Shown here piece by piece: positions 34,307-43,218 of a DNA stretch of 64,000 nt. How positions within the stretch are numbered: the stretch's first letter is position 1; every line of letters begins with the position of its first letter. A model generated the notes under the pieces. That model made no database searches, had not been told where the DNA came from, and saw only the letters and a program-made list of their open reading frames with translations. Location of the stretch: NCBI GenBank assembly GCA_027314165.1, contig DAHVCH010000003.1, positions 83,048-147,047 of the forward strand, in the 5' to 3' direction. Origin of the DNA: Thermoplasmata archaeon (lineage in GTDB: Archaea > Thermoplasmatota > Thermoplasmata > Lutacidiplasmatales > UBA184). The position numbers were made by a program, and so were the translations under genes.

Positions 34307-34375
34307 AGCGCCGCGGATCGGCGGACGCACCTAAGATCCCGATCCCGGCGGGACCCCACGGGCGAGCACGCCCGC

Positions 34376-35155
34376 TCAGGCCCCGGCCACCGAGCGCAGC
34401 GCCGTCCGAAGGCGGGGGGCGTCCCACGAGGCGATCCGGAGGGTCCGGGAGCGCGGCCTTTCGGGCGCCGGCTCCTCCGCCAGCTCCGCCCTCAGCCGGG
34501 CCACGATCCTGTCGTGCACCTCCGGAGGGACGGTGATGAGCCCGCCGAACGTCCGCAGGTCCTTCCACTTCTTCTCCGGGTCCGGGTCCCGCGAGATGGT
34601 CTCCCGGACCTCGCGGACGCGGTCCGGCGGGGCCGTCTCCAGGACGCGGTCGGAGTTCTCCCAGTACCGGCGGTGGTCGGCGAGGGGATGGCCCATCTCC
34701 CGGGCGAGCTCGGCGTAGCGCTCGCGGACCTTCCCGCGGAGCGAGGGACCCCCGGCCCGGTGGTCCGGGAGCTGGGCCACGACCCGATGACGGGCCACGC
34801 GGGCGAGCTCCCCCAGCACGCGCACGGGATCGGGAACGAGCTGGAGCACGTGGACGATGAGCCCCGCGTCGAAGCTCCCGTCGGGGAACGGGAGGTGGTG
34901 CAGGTCCGCCAGCAGCACCCGGTCGATCCCCTTCTCCCGGGCCCGCGCCAGCATCCCGCGCGAGATGTCCGCTCCCGTCATCCGGAAGCCCCGGGCCTGA
35001 AGGGGCAGGGCGTACCGCCCGGTGCCCAAGCCCCCCTCGAGGACGTCGTGGGCGCCCTCGAGCGCCTGGGCCACGGCGCTCATGGCCTCTTCCGAGGGCG
35101 CCTTCCGGGTGGAGTCGTAGTAGGGCGCAACCAGGTCGAACTCGGCGGGGACCAT
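34376..35155 (-). CDS. SAM-dependent methyltransferase
   Basis: The 259-residue class I methyltransferase shows DVLEGGLGTGRYALPL (motif I, about 37-52), MTGADISRGMLARAR (about 59-73), LLADLHHLPFPDGSFDAGLIVHVLQLV (about 81-107). It is the last gene of a minus-strand group with the hydrolase (35157) and HD phosphohydrolase (36142), one base after the hydrolase stop. Substrate unknown. Confidence 0.85.
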   Translation of the reverse strand: MVPAEFDLVAPYYDSTRKAPSEEAMSAVAQALEGAHDVLEGGLGTGRYALPLQARGFRMTGADISRGMLARAREKGIDRVLLADLHHLPFPDGSFDAGLIVHVLQLVPDPVRVLGELARVARHRVVAQLPDHRAGGPSLRGKVRERYAELAREMGHPLADHRRYWENSDRVLETAPPDRVREVRETISRDPDPEKKWKDLRTFGGLITVPPEVHDRIVARLRAELAEEPAPERPRSRTLRIASWDAPRLRTALRSVAGA

Positions 35156-35156
35156 G

Positions 35157-36134
35157 TCAGAGAAGGGCCGTCGGGTCCTTTGAGGACTTCGCCGGGGGGA
35201 GCGCGGCGGGCGGCCGCGCCACGCGCACGATCTTGCGGAGCTGGTCCGAGACGGCGCGCGGGGCCTCCTCGTGCGGAAGGTAGCCCACGTCGGGGAAGAG
35301 CAGGACCTTCGCCCGGGGGACCTCCTTCTTGAACCGGTTCGCCGGGTCGCGGCCGGAGAACGGGTCCTCCTCCCCCCACAGCAGGTGGACCGGTCCGGTC
35401 CACCGCTCCAGCGAGGCGCGGAGCTTGGGCAGTTGCCCCCTCATCTCCCCGAGCTTGGGGGCGATCCGGCGGAGCGTCTGGGGGCCGGAAGCGCGCCAGC
35501 TCTGGTAGAGCTCGTCCACGTGCCGCTCGTCGAAGTACGTGGGGTCGAAGAACCGGCGCAGGAGCCGGCGCCGGTAGGATGGAAGGTCCGACGGGGGTAG
35601 GGTCGTGAGGGCCTCGAAGGGCCCGGGTCTCAGGAACCCGAGGAGCCCCGAGGCGCCGTCTTGGTACAGCGGTCCGTTCAGCAGCACGACCCGGGAGACG
35701 CGGCGGGCGGCCTCGCCCACGTCCTCGCTCAGGGCCCGCAGGCCCACGAGGGCGCCGAAGCCGTGGAGGATGAGCGTCGCATCGCGCGAGGCCGTCTCCC
35801 GGAGCGCCGCCTGGAGGACCTCCGCGTAGGAGGCGAGCGAGTAGTCCCACCCTTCGGCGACCCGGGTGCCACCGAAGCCCGGAAGGTCGATGCGGATCTT
35901 CCGGTAGCGCGGCCCCAGCTCCCGGACCAGCGGGGCGAACCCCACCGCGGTCTCGAGGAGGTCATGGACGAAGAAGAGGGTCGGCCCGGCCCCGTCCTCG
36001 AGGAAGTGCGCGGCCTGGCCGGCCACCTCCCTCGTGACCTCTTCCGTCTCCGGTTCCACGGGGCCCCGAGAGCGCGTCGCGGGCAAAAAGCGGACGGAGG
36101 GCGCTCCGGCGGGAGGAGAGGCCCCCCCCGGCAC
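35157..36134 (-). CDS. Alpha/beta-hydrolase-fold protein lacking the serine nucleophile
   Basis: The 325-residue protein follows the alpha/beta-hydrolase plan: LFFVHDLLETAVGFAPLV, IRIDLPGFGGTRVA, HLLWGEEDPFSGRDPA (acid turn) and VGYLPHEEAPRAV (catalytic His). At the nucleophile elbow the chain reads ILHGFGALVGL where active family members have GHSxGG, so Gly replaces the nucleophilic Ser. The oxyanion region is HDL rather than HGL. This predicts a catalytically dead or repurposed member. The start is a GTG at 36134, or a GTG at 36059 just before the conserved part. Confidence 0.8.
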   Translation of the reverse strand: MPGGASPPAGAPSVRFLPATRSRGPVEPETEEVTREVAGQAAHFLEDGAGPTLFFVHDLLETAVGFAPLVRELGPRYRKIRIDLPGFGGTRVAEGWDYSLASYAEVLQAALRETASRDATLILHGFGALVGLRALSEDVGEAARRVSRVVLLNGPLYQDGASGLLGFLRPGPFEALTTLPPSDLPSYRRRLLRRFFDPTYFDERHVDELYQSWRASGPQTLRRIAPKLGEMRGQLPKLRASLERWTGPVHLLWGEEDPFSGRDPANRFKKEVPRAKVLLFPDVGYLPHEEAPRAVSDQLRKIVRVARPPAALPPAKSSKDPTALL

Positions 36135-36141
36135 GCGGGCC

Positions 36142-38112
36142 TCAGCGGCTGACGGGAAGCGGGAGCTCGCCCTTGCGGCCGCGCCGGACCCTTCGGGCCT
36201 CGGCGTCGGTCCTTCCCGCGAGCCCGAAGAAGGCCTCGAAGGCGTCCTGGTCCTCCCGGACCAGGCGCGCCAGGTGGTCCTGGCCGGAAGCGTGCACCCG
36301 TGCGAGACGCGGGTCGCGCCGCAGGAGCTGACGGACGAGCCCCCGTCCCCATCCGGAGAGGGCGTAGCGGTCGAGCGAGGAGAAGTGGCGCCCCCGCCGC
36401 TCCTCTCGGGGGAGCCGCACCACGAGCCCGAAGGCCTCCAGCCGGTCCAGGTCGGACTCGAGCTGCGGGTCGGGCCGCACGGTCCGGGCGGCGGCGCGGT
36501 CCGGCGAGCGGGGGAAGGCGTAGGGGAAGGGGGAGGCGAGCTCCTGCCTCCAGAGCTCTGGCAGGTGCGACGCCCGGGCCACGGCGCCGAAGCCCTTCTC
36601 GCCCTCGAGGTACACCCGGACCTCCAGGAGCGGGGGCGCGGCGAACGCCTCGAACAGCACGCTCAGGAGCATGAGCGCGGCATCGGGCGAGAACGTGCGC
36701 TCCGTGTGGGCGTCCCCGAGCGTCGTGAGCAGCGCGGACTCGAGCTCCAGAGAAACGACGAAGCCGTCCGCCTCGTCCTCGGGCAGGCGTCGATGGAGGC
36801 TCCTCGCGCGGTGCAGGTCGAACATCGGGTCGACGCGCGCCGAGTACCGTTCGTGCGCGGGCGCGAGCACGATGCGGGGCGGAGGTCCGTCGGCGCGGAC
36901 GTAGATCCGGACCCCCATCGCCCGGTGCGTCGCCGCCACCGTTCCCCGGATCAGCGGCAGCGAGGTGAGCGGGACCGGCGGCCTGGGGTCCCCCGGCGCG
37001 GCGGTCCGGAGCGTGGCCCCGGGAGGGGTCGCGCCCCACACGTCCGCCACCACGTCGGTCGCGAGCCACGAGCCGAGCGTCGAGGCGAGCCGGACGGCGA
37101 GGTCGCGGTGGTCCTCGGACAGGAGGAGCGCGACGGCGTACCGCGCCGGAGGAGAGATCCCATCGAACCCGATCTCCGCGAGCTCGCTCCAAGGCACGCG
37201 CCCGGCGAGGTGGGAATCGAGCTCGCCGATCTCCTTCGGCACCCGGCCCCGGAGGAAGGCCATGAGCTCGGAGTCGCCGGCCTGCTCGACGAGCCGGGTG
37301 AACTCCCTCCTTGCGCTACGGTCCGGCGACCGGAAGAACTCCCGCAGCGCCCGCGCGAGCAGGAGGTCCGCGAGCCGGTCGCGCGGCTCGTCGTGGATCT
37401 TCACCTGGAGGTGGTGGCGGGCCAGGAGGAGCTGCTCGGCGAAGTAGGCCCGCTCGGAGTTGAGGACGATCTCGCCGTCCGTCCGGCGCAGGAAGAGCGA
37501 CGGGATGAGATGGACGTCCAGGCCGGAGGGGAACCCGCAGTGGAGGTTGTCCCGCGTGATGTAGTCGATCCGGTCGGCGTCGATCTCCCCGTGGACGATG
37601 AGGCTCATCGAGGTGTCAGGGTGGTGGCCCACCGCGAGCGCGGCGAGCTCCTTGGGCTCGATCCCCCGGAACTCCGTGTGCCGCTCGAGGACCTCGCGCA
37701 GGTCCGGGTCCGTCGCGACCCTCCGCTCGGTCACCGCCTCGTGCGAGACGAGGGCGGAGAGCTCGGGGGCCCCCACCTCCTTGCCGTAGAGGCGGGCCGC
37801 CAGCTCCAGGGTGTGGGAGAACGGCGGATGGCCGACGTCGTGCAGAAGCCCGGCGAGCCGCACCATCCGGACCTGCCGTTCGTCGAAGCCCGGCAGGTCC
37901 CGCACGAGGAGGCCCGCCGCGTGCATCACCCCGACCGAGTGCTCGAACCGGGTGTGGTTCGCCCCGGGGAATATCGCCCAGGCGAACCCCATCTGACGGA
38001 TGCCCTTCAGCCGGGTGAGGAGCGGGATCCCGAGGAGGTCGGTCTCGCCCGGGGAGAGCGGAACGAGCCCGTAGATCGGGTCGCGCAGGTAGCTGGGAGC
38101 GCGCGAGTTCAT
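36142..38112 (-). CDS. HD-domain phosphohydrolase (SAMHD1/dNTPase-like)
   Basis: The 656-residue protein has the HD metal site: TRFEHSVGVMHAAG (about 54-67), LLHDVGHPPFSHTLE (about 89-103), a distal HGEIDADRIDYITRDNLHCG (about 174-193). This matches dGTP triphosphohydrolase and SAMHD1-like enzymes, which break down dNTPs or other nucleotides. The C-terminal half has no clear domain and is longer than the minimal enzyme. It leads the HD, hydrolase, methyltransferase group. Exact substrate unknown. Confidence 0.88.
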   Translation of the reverse strand: MNSRAPSYLRDPIYGLVPLSPGETDLLGIPLLTRLKGIRQMGFAWAIFPGANHTRFEHSVGVMHAAGLLVRDLPGFDERQVRMVRLAGLLHDVGHPPFSHTLELAARLYGKEVGAPELSALVSHEAVTERRVATDPDLREVLERHTEFRGIEPKELAALAVGHHPDTSMSLIVHGEIDADRIDYITRDNLHCGFPSGLDVHLIPSLFLRRTDGEIVLNSERAYFAEQLLLARHHLQVKIHDEPRDRLADLLLARALREFFRSPDRSARREFTRLVEQAGDSELMAFLRGRVPKEIGELDSHLAGRVPWSELAEIGFDGISPPARYAVALLLSEDHRDLAVRLASTLGSWLATDVVADVWGATPPGATLRTAAPGDPRPPVPLTSLPLIRGTVAATHRAMGVRIYVRADGPPPRIVLAPAHERYSARVDPMFDLHRARSLHRRLPEDEADGFVVSLELESALLTTLGDAHTERTFSPDAALMLLSVLFEAFAAPPLLEVRVYLEGEKGFGAVARASHLPELWRQELASPFPYAFPRSPDRAAARTVRPDPQLESDLDRLEAFGLVVRLPREERRGRHFSSLDRYALSGWGRGLVRQLLRRDPRLARVHASGQDHLARLVREDQDAFEAFFGLAGRTDAEARRVRRGRKGELPLPVSR

Positions 38113-38317
38113 GGCCAGCCCCCCGGGAGCTCGAGGGCGCGGGGGGGAGGGAGGGCGAGGAGGGCCGGCCGCGACCCCGGGCGTCCGCCCGACGGCGAGG
38201 CCCCGCCCGTCGTGGCCCTACCGACGCGCGGGGGCTGCATGGGGCGGGAAGAGCTCTCCTCCTTCAATACGCCTCGGCCCGACCTGGCCGAAGGGGTGGG
38301 AAGGCGACCGGGGGCGG

Positions 38318-38953
38318 TCAGAGGGTGGAAGCCGGAGGGGGATCGGCGGGGGCTTGGGCCTGGGCGGGACCCGTGGCCGCGCCCGCGTCCGTGGTCGTGC
38401 CCGTCTCCGCGTTCGTGGGAACGGACCGTACGACGCGCTCGTACGCTTTCATGCGGTCCTCGGCCTGCAGGATCGCCAGGTGGAACTCGGGAGTGGACCG
38501 GTCCGCGGCCTCGAGGTACTCCAGGCACTCCCGCAGCGTGCGGGCGGCGTGGCTCGTCTCCTCCGAGGAGGGGGCGGGGGGCAGGGCGGCGGGGCCGTCG
38601 ACCATCTCCACGGGCCCTTCCGGCTCCATCCAGGCCAGCGCCGGGTCGGTCGCGCCCTCGTCCCCCTCTCCGGCCTCGGGGGCCGGGGGGTCGGGGGACA
38701 GGCGCTCCGTCTCCCGCTTGAGCTCCTCGTAGCGCTCCTCCCCCACGAGCTCCACCGCGAGGTCTCCCAGGACCGACAGGCAGCGGCGGATCTCGCTGTA
38801 GATCACGAAACGGTACTGACGGACCCGGCGCAGTCGTGCCACGGCCTCGTCGTACTCCCGCTGGAGCTGCTCCCTCCGCGCGTCCCTCACCGTGAACGGG
38901 AGCGCAAGCGAGGAGGGAGGCGTGGTGGCGGGAAGGGTGCTGTCCGCCGGCAT
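38318..38953 (-). CDS. Alpha-helical protein of unknown function
   Basis: The 211-residue product has helical segments (REQLQREYDEAVARLRRVRQ, ELVGEERYEELKRE, RTLRECLEYLEAA, ILQAEDRMKAYERVV) joined by an acidic Pro-rich linker and ends in a Thr/Ala/Pro tail. I took the ATG at 38953 because a TATA-like CTTGAATAG near 38983 fits it; the ORF has 13 more codons upstream. It is divergent from the malic enzyme gene. No family recognised. Confidence 0.55.
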   Translation of the reverse strand: MPADSTLPATTPPSSLALPFTVRDARREQLQREYDEAVARLRRVRQYRFVIYSEIRRCLSVLGDLAVELVGEERYEELKRETERLSPDPPAPEAGEGDEGATDPALAWMEPEGPVEMVDGPAALPPAPSSEETSHAARTLRECLEYLEAADRSTPEFHLAILQAEDRMKAYERVVRSVPTNAETGTTTDAGAATGPAQAQAPADPPPASTL

Positions 38954-39032
38954 CGCCCTCGAACGGTACGCATGGCCACCGCGGCTATTCAAGGCTTAGA
39001 GCGCCGGGGCTACGGAACCCGGGACACAGACG

Positions 39033-39040
39033 TTTTATTC
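39033..39040 (+). promoter_or_regulatory. TATA box for the malic enzyme gene
   Basis: TTTTATTC centred near 39036 predicts transcription near 39062, a leader of about 40 nt before the ATG at 39101. Confidence 0.5.
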
Positions 39041-39100
39041 GGTCCGAAACGCCATCCCCCTACCGGAGGCCCCCCGCGAGGGGCCCGGGTCGTGGTCCGA

Positions 39101-40525
39101 ATGGTGGAGGTGCTCCCCCGCTCCCGCCCCGGGACCGAGGAGGGTCGCAAGAGCGACCACGAGCTCGAGGAGGCCCGAGCGCGGGAGGCGGAGGAGGAGA
39201 CCCGGGGGCTCTCCGAACGTGCGGTCGACCTCGCCCGGCACTTCGCCGGCAAGATCGAGGTCATCCCCAAGGTCCCGGTGCGCTCGCTGAAGGACTTCTC
39301 CTACTGGTACACCCCGGGCATCGCCCAGGTCTCCCGGGAGATCCACAAGGACCCGGAGCTCTCCTTCGAGCTCACCGGACGTTGGAACACGATCGCGATC
39401 GTGACCGACGGGTCCCGGGTGCTGGGGCTGGGCGACGTCGGTCCGGAGGCCGCGCTCCCGGTGATGGAGGGCAAGTCTCTGCTGTTCAAGTATCTCGGAG
39501 GGGTCGACGCCTTCCCGATCCCCATCCGGGCGAAGGACCCCGGCGCGATCATCGAGACGGTCCAGAGGTTGGAGCCCGCCCTCGGCGGCGTCAACCTGGA
39601 GGACATCGCGAGCCCGAAGTGCTTCCAGATCCTGGACGAGCTTCAGCGCACCCTCGCCATCCCGGTCTGGCACGACGACCAGCTGGGGACCGCGGCCGCC
39701 ACCGTCGCCGGGCTGCTCAACGCGCTGGAGCTCACGGGGAGGAAGATCTGGCAGACGGGGATCGTCCTGCTGGGCGCGGGAGCCGCGAACCAGGCCACCG
39801 CCCGCCTCCTGAAGGCGCTCAAGTGCGACATGGGGGCCCTGACCGTCGTCGACCACCACGGGATCCTCCACTCCGAGCGTGAGGACATCGACGAGCTCAT
39901 GCTGCGGAACCGGTGGAAGTACGAGCTCGCGCTCTCCACGAACGAGGCGCGCGCGCGCGGGTCCCTGAAGGAGGCCCTGGGCGGGGCCGACGTGCTCATC
40001 GCGGCCTCGACCCCCGAGCCGGGGCTCATCAAGCCCGAGTGGATCTCGGGCATGGCCCCGGACCCCATCGTCTTCGCCCTCGCGAACCCCAGCCCCGAGA
40101 TCTGGCCGGACATCGCGAAGGGGGCGGGGGCGGCGATCGTCGCGACGGGGCGCAGCGACTTCCCGAACCAGGTGAACAACTCGCTCATCTTCCCTCCGGT
40201 CTTCCGCGGCATCCTGGACGCCCACGCCAAGGGGATCCCCGACCTCCTCGCCCTCGAGGCGGCGCAGGAGCTCGCCCGCCAGGCGAAGGTCAAGGGGCTG
40301 ACGAGGGAGCACATCCTGCCCACCATGGCGGAGGAAGGGGTCTTCCCCGAGATCGCCGCCTCGGTGGCCACGAAGGCGGTCGAGCTGGGCCTCGCACGGG
40401 CCAAGCGCAGCCGGGAAGAGTTCCTCCAGCTGGCGCAGGCCAGGATGGCCCGGCCCAAGGAGCTCGCCCGCGTCCTGATGAAGAACGGCCTCCTACCCCC
40501 CATGCCCGGGCAGGAGGTCGTCTGA
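39101..40525 (+). CDS. Malic enzyme (NAD(P)-dependent)
   Basis: The 474-residue enzyme decarboxylates malate to pyruvate. The N-terminal domain shows SYWYTPGIAQVS (about 68-79), VLGLGDVGPEAALPVMEGKSLLFK and VNLEDIASPKCF, with FPVWHDDQLGTAA-like VWHDDQLGTAAATVAGLL (about 188-205). The Rossmann loop is VLLGAGAANQATARLL (about 224-239). It lacks the phosphotransacetylase domain of MaeB and matches short archaeal enzymes. An N-terminal extension of about 60 residues is charged and helical. It ends 74 bp before the GNAT gene. Confidence 0.93.
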   Translation: MVEVLPRSRPGTEEGRKSDHELEEARAREAEEETRGLSERAVDLARHFAGKIEVIPKVPVRSLKDFSYWYTPGIAQVSREIHKDPELSFELTGRWNTIAIVTDGSRVLGLGDVGPEAALPVMEGKSLLFKYLGGVDAFPIPIRAKDPGAIIETVQRLEPALGGVNLEDIASPKCFQILDELQRTLAIPVWHDDQLGTAAATVAGLLNALELTGRKIWQTGIVLLGAGAANQATARLLKALKCDMGALTVVDHHGILHSEREDIDELMLRNRWKYELALSTNEARARGSLKEALGGADVLIAASTPEPGLIKPEWISGMAPDPIVFALANPSPEIWPDIAKGAGAAIVATGRSDFPNQVNNSLIFPPVFRGILDAHAKGIPDLLALEAAQELARQAKVKGLTREHILPTMAEEGVFPEIAASVATKAVELGLARAKRSREEFLQLAQARMARPKELARVLMKNGLLPPMPGQEVV

Positions 40526-40599
40526 GCTCCTCCCTTGGGGAGCGAGCGACCAGGCGAGCGACGAACATGGGCACGGACGATAGAGGAGAAGGAGCAACG

Positions 40600-41142
40600 A
40601 TGTCGGAGAGCAGGGCCGCGAGGTTGATCGAGGAGGCCGCCGCCAGCCACAAGGAGACCGGGCACCGCATCACGGTGCGCACGGCGAAGACCCCGGACAT
40701 CCCGGCGCTTGCCGGCCTCCTGGTGCGACTGAAGAGGCTCAACGAGGAGTTCGACCCGCTGCTCAAGGTGCGGGCCGACGTCGAGAAGCAGGCCGTGACC
40801 GTGCTCGAGGCCGCCGTCCAGGACCCGAGGATGCTGATCCTCGCCGGAGAGGGGACCGGGCCCGACCAGGGGAAGATCGTGGGCGTGGTCCGCGCCGCGC
40901 TGCGGGACCGCGTCTTCTACACGCCCGAGGTCGAGGGCGTCATCCTGGACATCTACCTGCTACCGGCCTTCCGGAGGAAGAACGTCGGCGAGTACCTCCT
41001 CGCGGAGACCGTGCGGCACCTGAAGGAGCTCGGCGCCGGCATCGTGACGGCGGAGTTCCCTGCCCAGAACCAGATCGCCGTCCGGTTCTACGCGAAGCGC
41101 GGCTTCCGCCCGCTCAACTCCAAGCACGCGAAGATCATCTAG
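40600..41142 (+). CDS. GNAT-family N-acetyltransferase
   Basis: The 180-residue protein has GNAT features: ITVRTAKTPDIPALAGLLVR, GKIVGVVRAALRD, VILDIYLLPAFRRKNVGEYLL (acetyl-CoA loop R-R-K-N-V-G, about 125-133), and AVRFYAKRGFRPL. Start choice: the ATG at 40600 is preceded by AGGAGAAGGAG, whereas the ATG at 40567 is not. It may share a transcript with malic enzyme. Substrate unknown. Confidence 0.82.
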   Translation: MSESRAARLIEEAAASHKETGHRITVRTAKTPDIPALAGLLVRLKRLNEEFDPLLKVRADVEKQAVTVLEAAVQDPRMLILAGEGTGPDQGKIVGVVRAALRDRVFYTPEVEGVILDIYLLPAFRRKNVGEYLLAETVRHLKELGAGIVTAEFPAQNQIAVRFYAKRGFRPLNSKHAKII

Positions 41143-41203
41143 CGGGCCCCGCCCCCGCCCCCACCACACTCGCTCCCGCACCCGGCCCGTGCGCGGTCGC
41201 GGG

Positions 41204-41590
41204 TCACGGCGCGAGAGGGATGGCCGTCCTACCGGACATCGGGGCCGCTGGCGTCCGCGCCCCGCCGTAGCGCTGGTCCGTGGCCACGCGCATGGCCAGG
41301 TCGGGGTGCTCCTCCATGACCTCCCTCCAGGAGGTGAAGTGCTCCAGGCGCCACAGCGTCCGGGGGGGCTCGTCGCCGTACTCCTCCATCGTGTGGACGA
41401 CGAACGTGTGCGGCCCCTCGCACCGGTAGAGCGTCCGCTCCTGCGAGAGCGGGCCCTCGGTCGGGAACGTGGTCGCGGTCGGGGAGGTGGTCCGGACCCG
41501 GGCGACGACCTCCCCGACGATCTCGATAGTGTGGGGGGGAGGGCCGACATCGTAGGCGATCCCGATGGCCAGATGACGATGCTCCATCAT
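41204..41590 (-). CDS. Small soluble protein of unknown function
   Basis: The 128-residue product is strand-rich (LAIGIAYDVG, IEIVGEVVARVR, TLYRCEGPHTFVVHTMEEYG) followed by a Trp-containing helix (LWRLEHFTSWREVMEEHPDL). No membrane segment. I chose the ATG at 41590; the adjacent ATG at 41587 is equally possible. It is divergent from the coiled-coil gene. Not recognised. Confidence 0.5.
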   Translation of the reverse strand: MMEHRHLAIGIAYDVGPPPHTIEIVGEVVARVRTTSPTATTFPTEGPLSQERTLYRCEGPHTFVVHTMEEYGDEPPRTLWRLEHFTSWREVMEEHPDLAMRVATDQRYGGARTPAAPMSGRTAIPLAP

Positions 41591-41894
41591 CGTCGTATCC
41601 TCCTGCTTCGAAACCCGTTCCCTGCGGCCCTCTCCAGGACCCCTTACCCCCAGACCGCTCAAGAGCGGTCGGTGGAGAGGAGTTCACCCGCGGCGCGCCG
41701 GCCTCGGCACTCCCCCTCGGGTGGAGCGTCCCCGGGAAGGGCGCTCCTCGGCGGCCCTCGTTCTCCCAGGTCGAAGCGGGCACTCCCCCAGGGACGACGT
41801 GGGGTACCGTGCGACAGGTCCTATCCGGTAGGGCACAGCCATTATCGGGGAGAAGTCCCAATGCTTCACGGGCCGGAGCCGTAGGAAAGCGCGC
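41591..41894. other. Divergent intergenic region
   Basis: This 304-bp stretch separates two divergent genes. It has a weak TATA-like CCATTATCGG near 41835 for the plus-strand gene and a GTGC...GCAC imperfect hairpin near 41807-41834. No ORF with coding character or RNA gene was recognised. Confidence 0.4.
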
Positions 41895-43145
41895 ATGTTC
41901 GATGGATCCTCTTCCTCCACGACCGACAACGCCCCCCAGGGGCGGAGGAAGGAGGAGCGAGCTGCGACGGAACCTACGGAAGACCCCCTCGAGCAGGCCC
42001 TGGCGGAGCTGACGGCCCGGGCCGAGGAGGCTGACCCCAGCCCGGGAACGGATGGGCTCACGACGAGCGAAGCCCCCGACCAGGAGGCCGCCCCTCCCGC
42101 CTCGGAAGGCGATGCGGGCGCGGAGCTCGAGCGTGCAAGGGCCGAGCTCGCGGTTGCCCTCCGAGAGCGCGACGCGGCGATGGGCGACGCCGAGCAGATC
42201 GCGACGGAGTCCCGCCAGGTCCAGGAGAAGCTCGCGCTCGCGCAAGAGGCGCTGGAGAAGGGGACCGCGGAACTGAGGAACGAGCTCGAGACCGAGCGCG
42301 AGCAAAGGTCCAACCTGGAGCAGGAGCTCGCCCGCTCCCGCCAGGAGCTCTCCGCGGCGCTCGAGGCGCCGAAGCCGGGGACGGGCGAGGAGGAGGTCGA
42401 CCGTCTGCGCTCCTCCTGGGAGGGGACGCAGCGAGAGCTCACGGAGCGGGAGGCGGAGCTCGCCACGCTCCGACGCGAGCACGACCAGGAGCGCGAGCAC
42501 CGCTCCCGGGCCGAAGGGGAGCTCGACCGACAGCGGACCGAAGCGACCCGGCTCGCCAAGGACCTCGAGGGCTCCCGGTCACAGATCACGCAACTGCAGG
42601 CGGAGGTGGAGGAGGCGCGAGCCGCTTCCAAGCGCCTCCGTCAGGAGACCGAGGGCGACGCGGCCGACCTCACCCGCACGAGGGAGGAGCTCGAGAGCGT
42701 CCGGAAGCAACTCGAGGAGGAGAAGGGACGGGCCGCCGCCCCGGAGGCCACCAGCCCGGCCCCGGCTCCCGCCGCCCCGGCCCCGAGCCCCGCCCCGACC
42801 TCCCGCGTGGTGCCTTCGGTGCCCGTGGCCTTCCTCGCCGCCGACGGCCGCTCCATCGCGAAGCAGGCCTTCTTCGCGGTCGGGAAGGGCGAGGCCCTGG
42901 AGGCCTTCCTCTCGACGCTGCTCGCCCAGTGGAGGGGCACGAAGCTTCCCCTGGTCCCCTCGGTGGGCCCGGAGGGGTTCTCGATGCAGCTGAAGGGCGA
43001 CCCCTTCCGCCGCTCGCTCCGGATCCTGCCTTCCGGGACGATCCAGATCCAGCTCTCCGCGCCGGAGCTCAAGGAAGTGGCGGACCTGCCTCCGCTCGTG
43101 TCGCGCAAGAGACCCTCGGCGCCCAAGGCGACCTCGGCTCCCTGA
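41895..43145 (+). CDS. Coiled-coil protein with a conserved C-terminal domain
   Basis: The 416-residue product has a disordered N-terminus, a long heptad coiled coil (about 70-275, Glu/Arg/Leu-rich), a Pro/Ala linker (about 280-305), and a folded C-terminal domain of about 100 residues (VPVAFLAADGRSIAKQAFF, FLSTLLAQWRG, FSMQLKGDPFRRSLRILPSG, IQLSAPELKEVADLP). No ATPase motif. The layout recalls the coiled-coil ATPase at 3374-5962 but lacks its catalytic part. Function unknown. Confidence 0.65.
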   Translation: MFDGSSSSTTDNAPQGRRKEERAATEPTEDPLEQALAELTARAEEADPSPGTDGLTTSEAPDQEAAPPASEGDAGAELERARAELAVALRERDAAMGDAEQIATESRQVQEKLALAQEALEKGTAELRNELETEREQRSNLEQELARSRQELSAALEAPKPGTGEEEVDRLRSSWEGTQRELTEREAELATLRREHDQEREHRSRAEGELDRQRTEATRLAKDLEGSRSQITQLQAEVEEARAASKRLRQETEGDAADLTRTREELESVRKQLEEEKGRAAAPEATSPAPAPAAPAPSPAPTSRVVPSVPVAFLAADGRSIAKQAFFAVGKGEALEAFLSTLLAQWRGTKLPLVPSVGPEGFSMQLKGDPFRRSLRILPSGTIQIQLSAPELKEVADLPPLVSRKRPSAPKATSAP

Positions 43146-43218
43146 GCGGTCGGCCCGGTGGAACCCTCACCGGTCTACGCCGACGCCCGTCGGGCGCCTC
43201 TCCCTCTCCCGCGCCCGT

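Noticed and set aside
31388-34536. Open frames of 888 and 980 codons across the M1 aminopeptidase
   Set aside because: Both are shadows of the aminopeptidase gene in other frames, with low-complexity Arg/Pro/Gly products.
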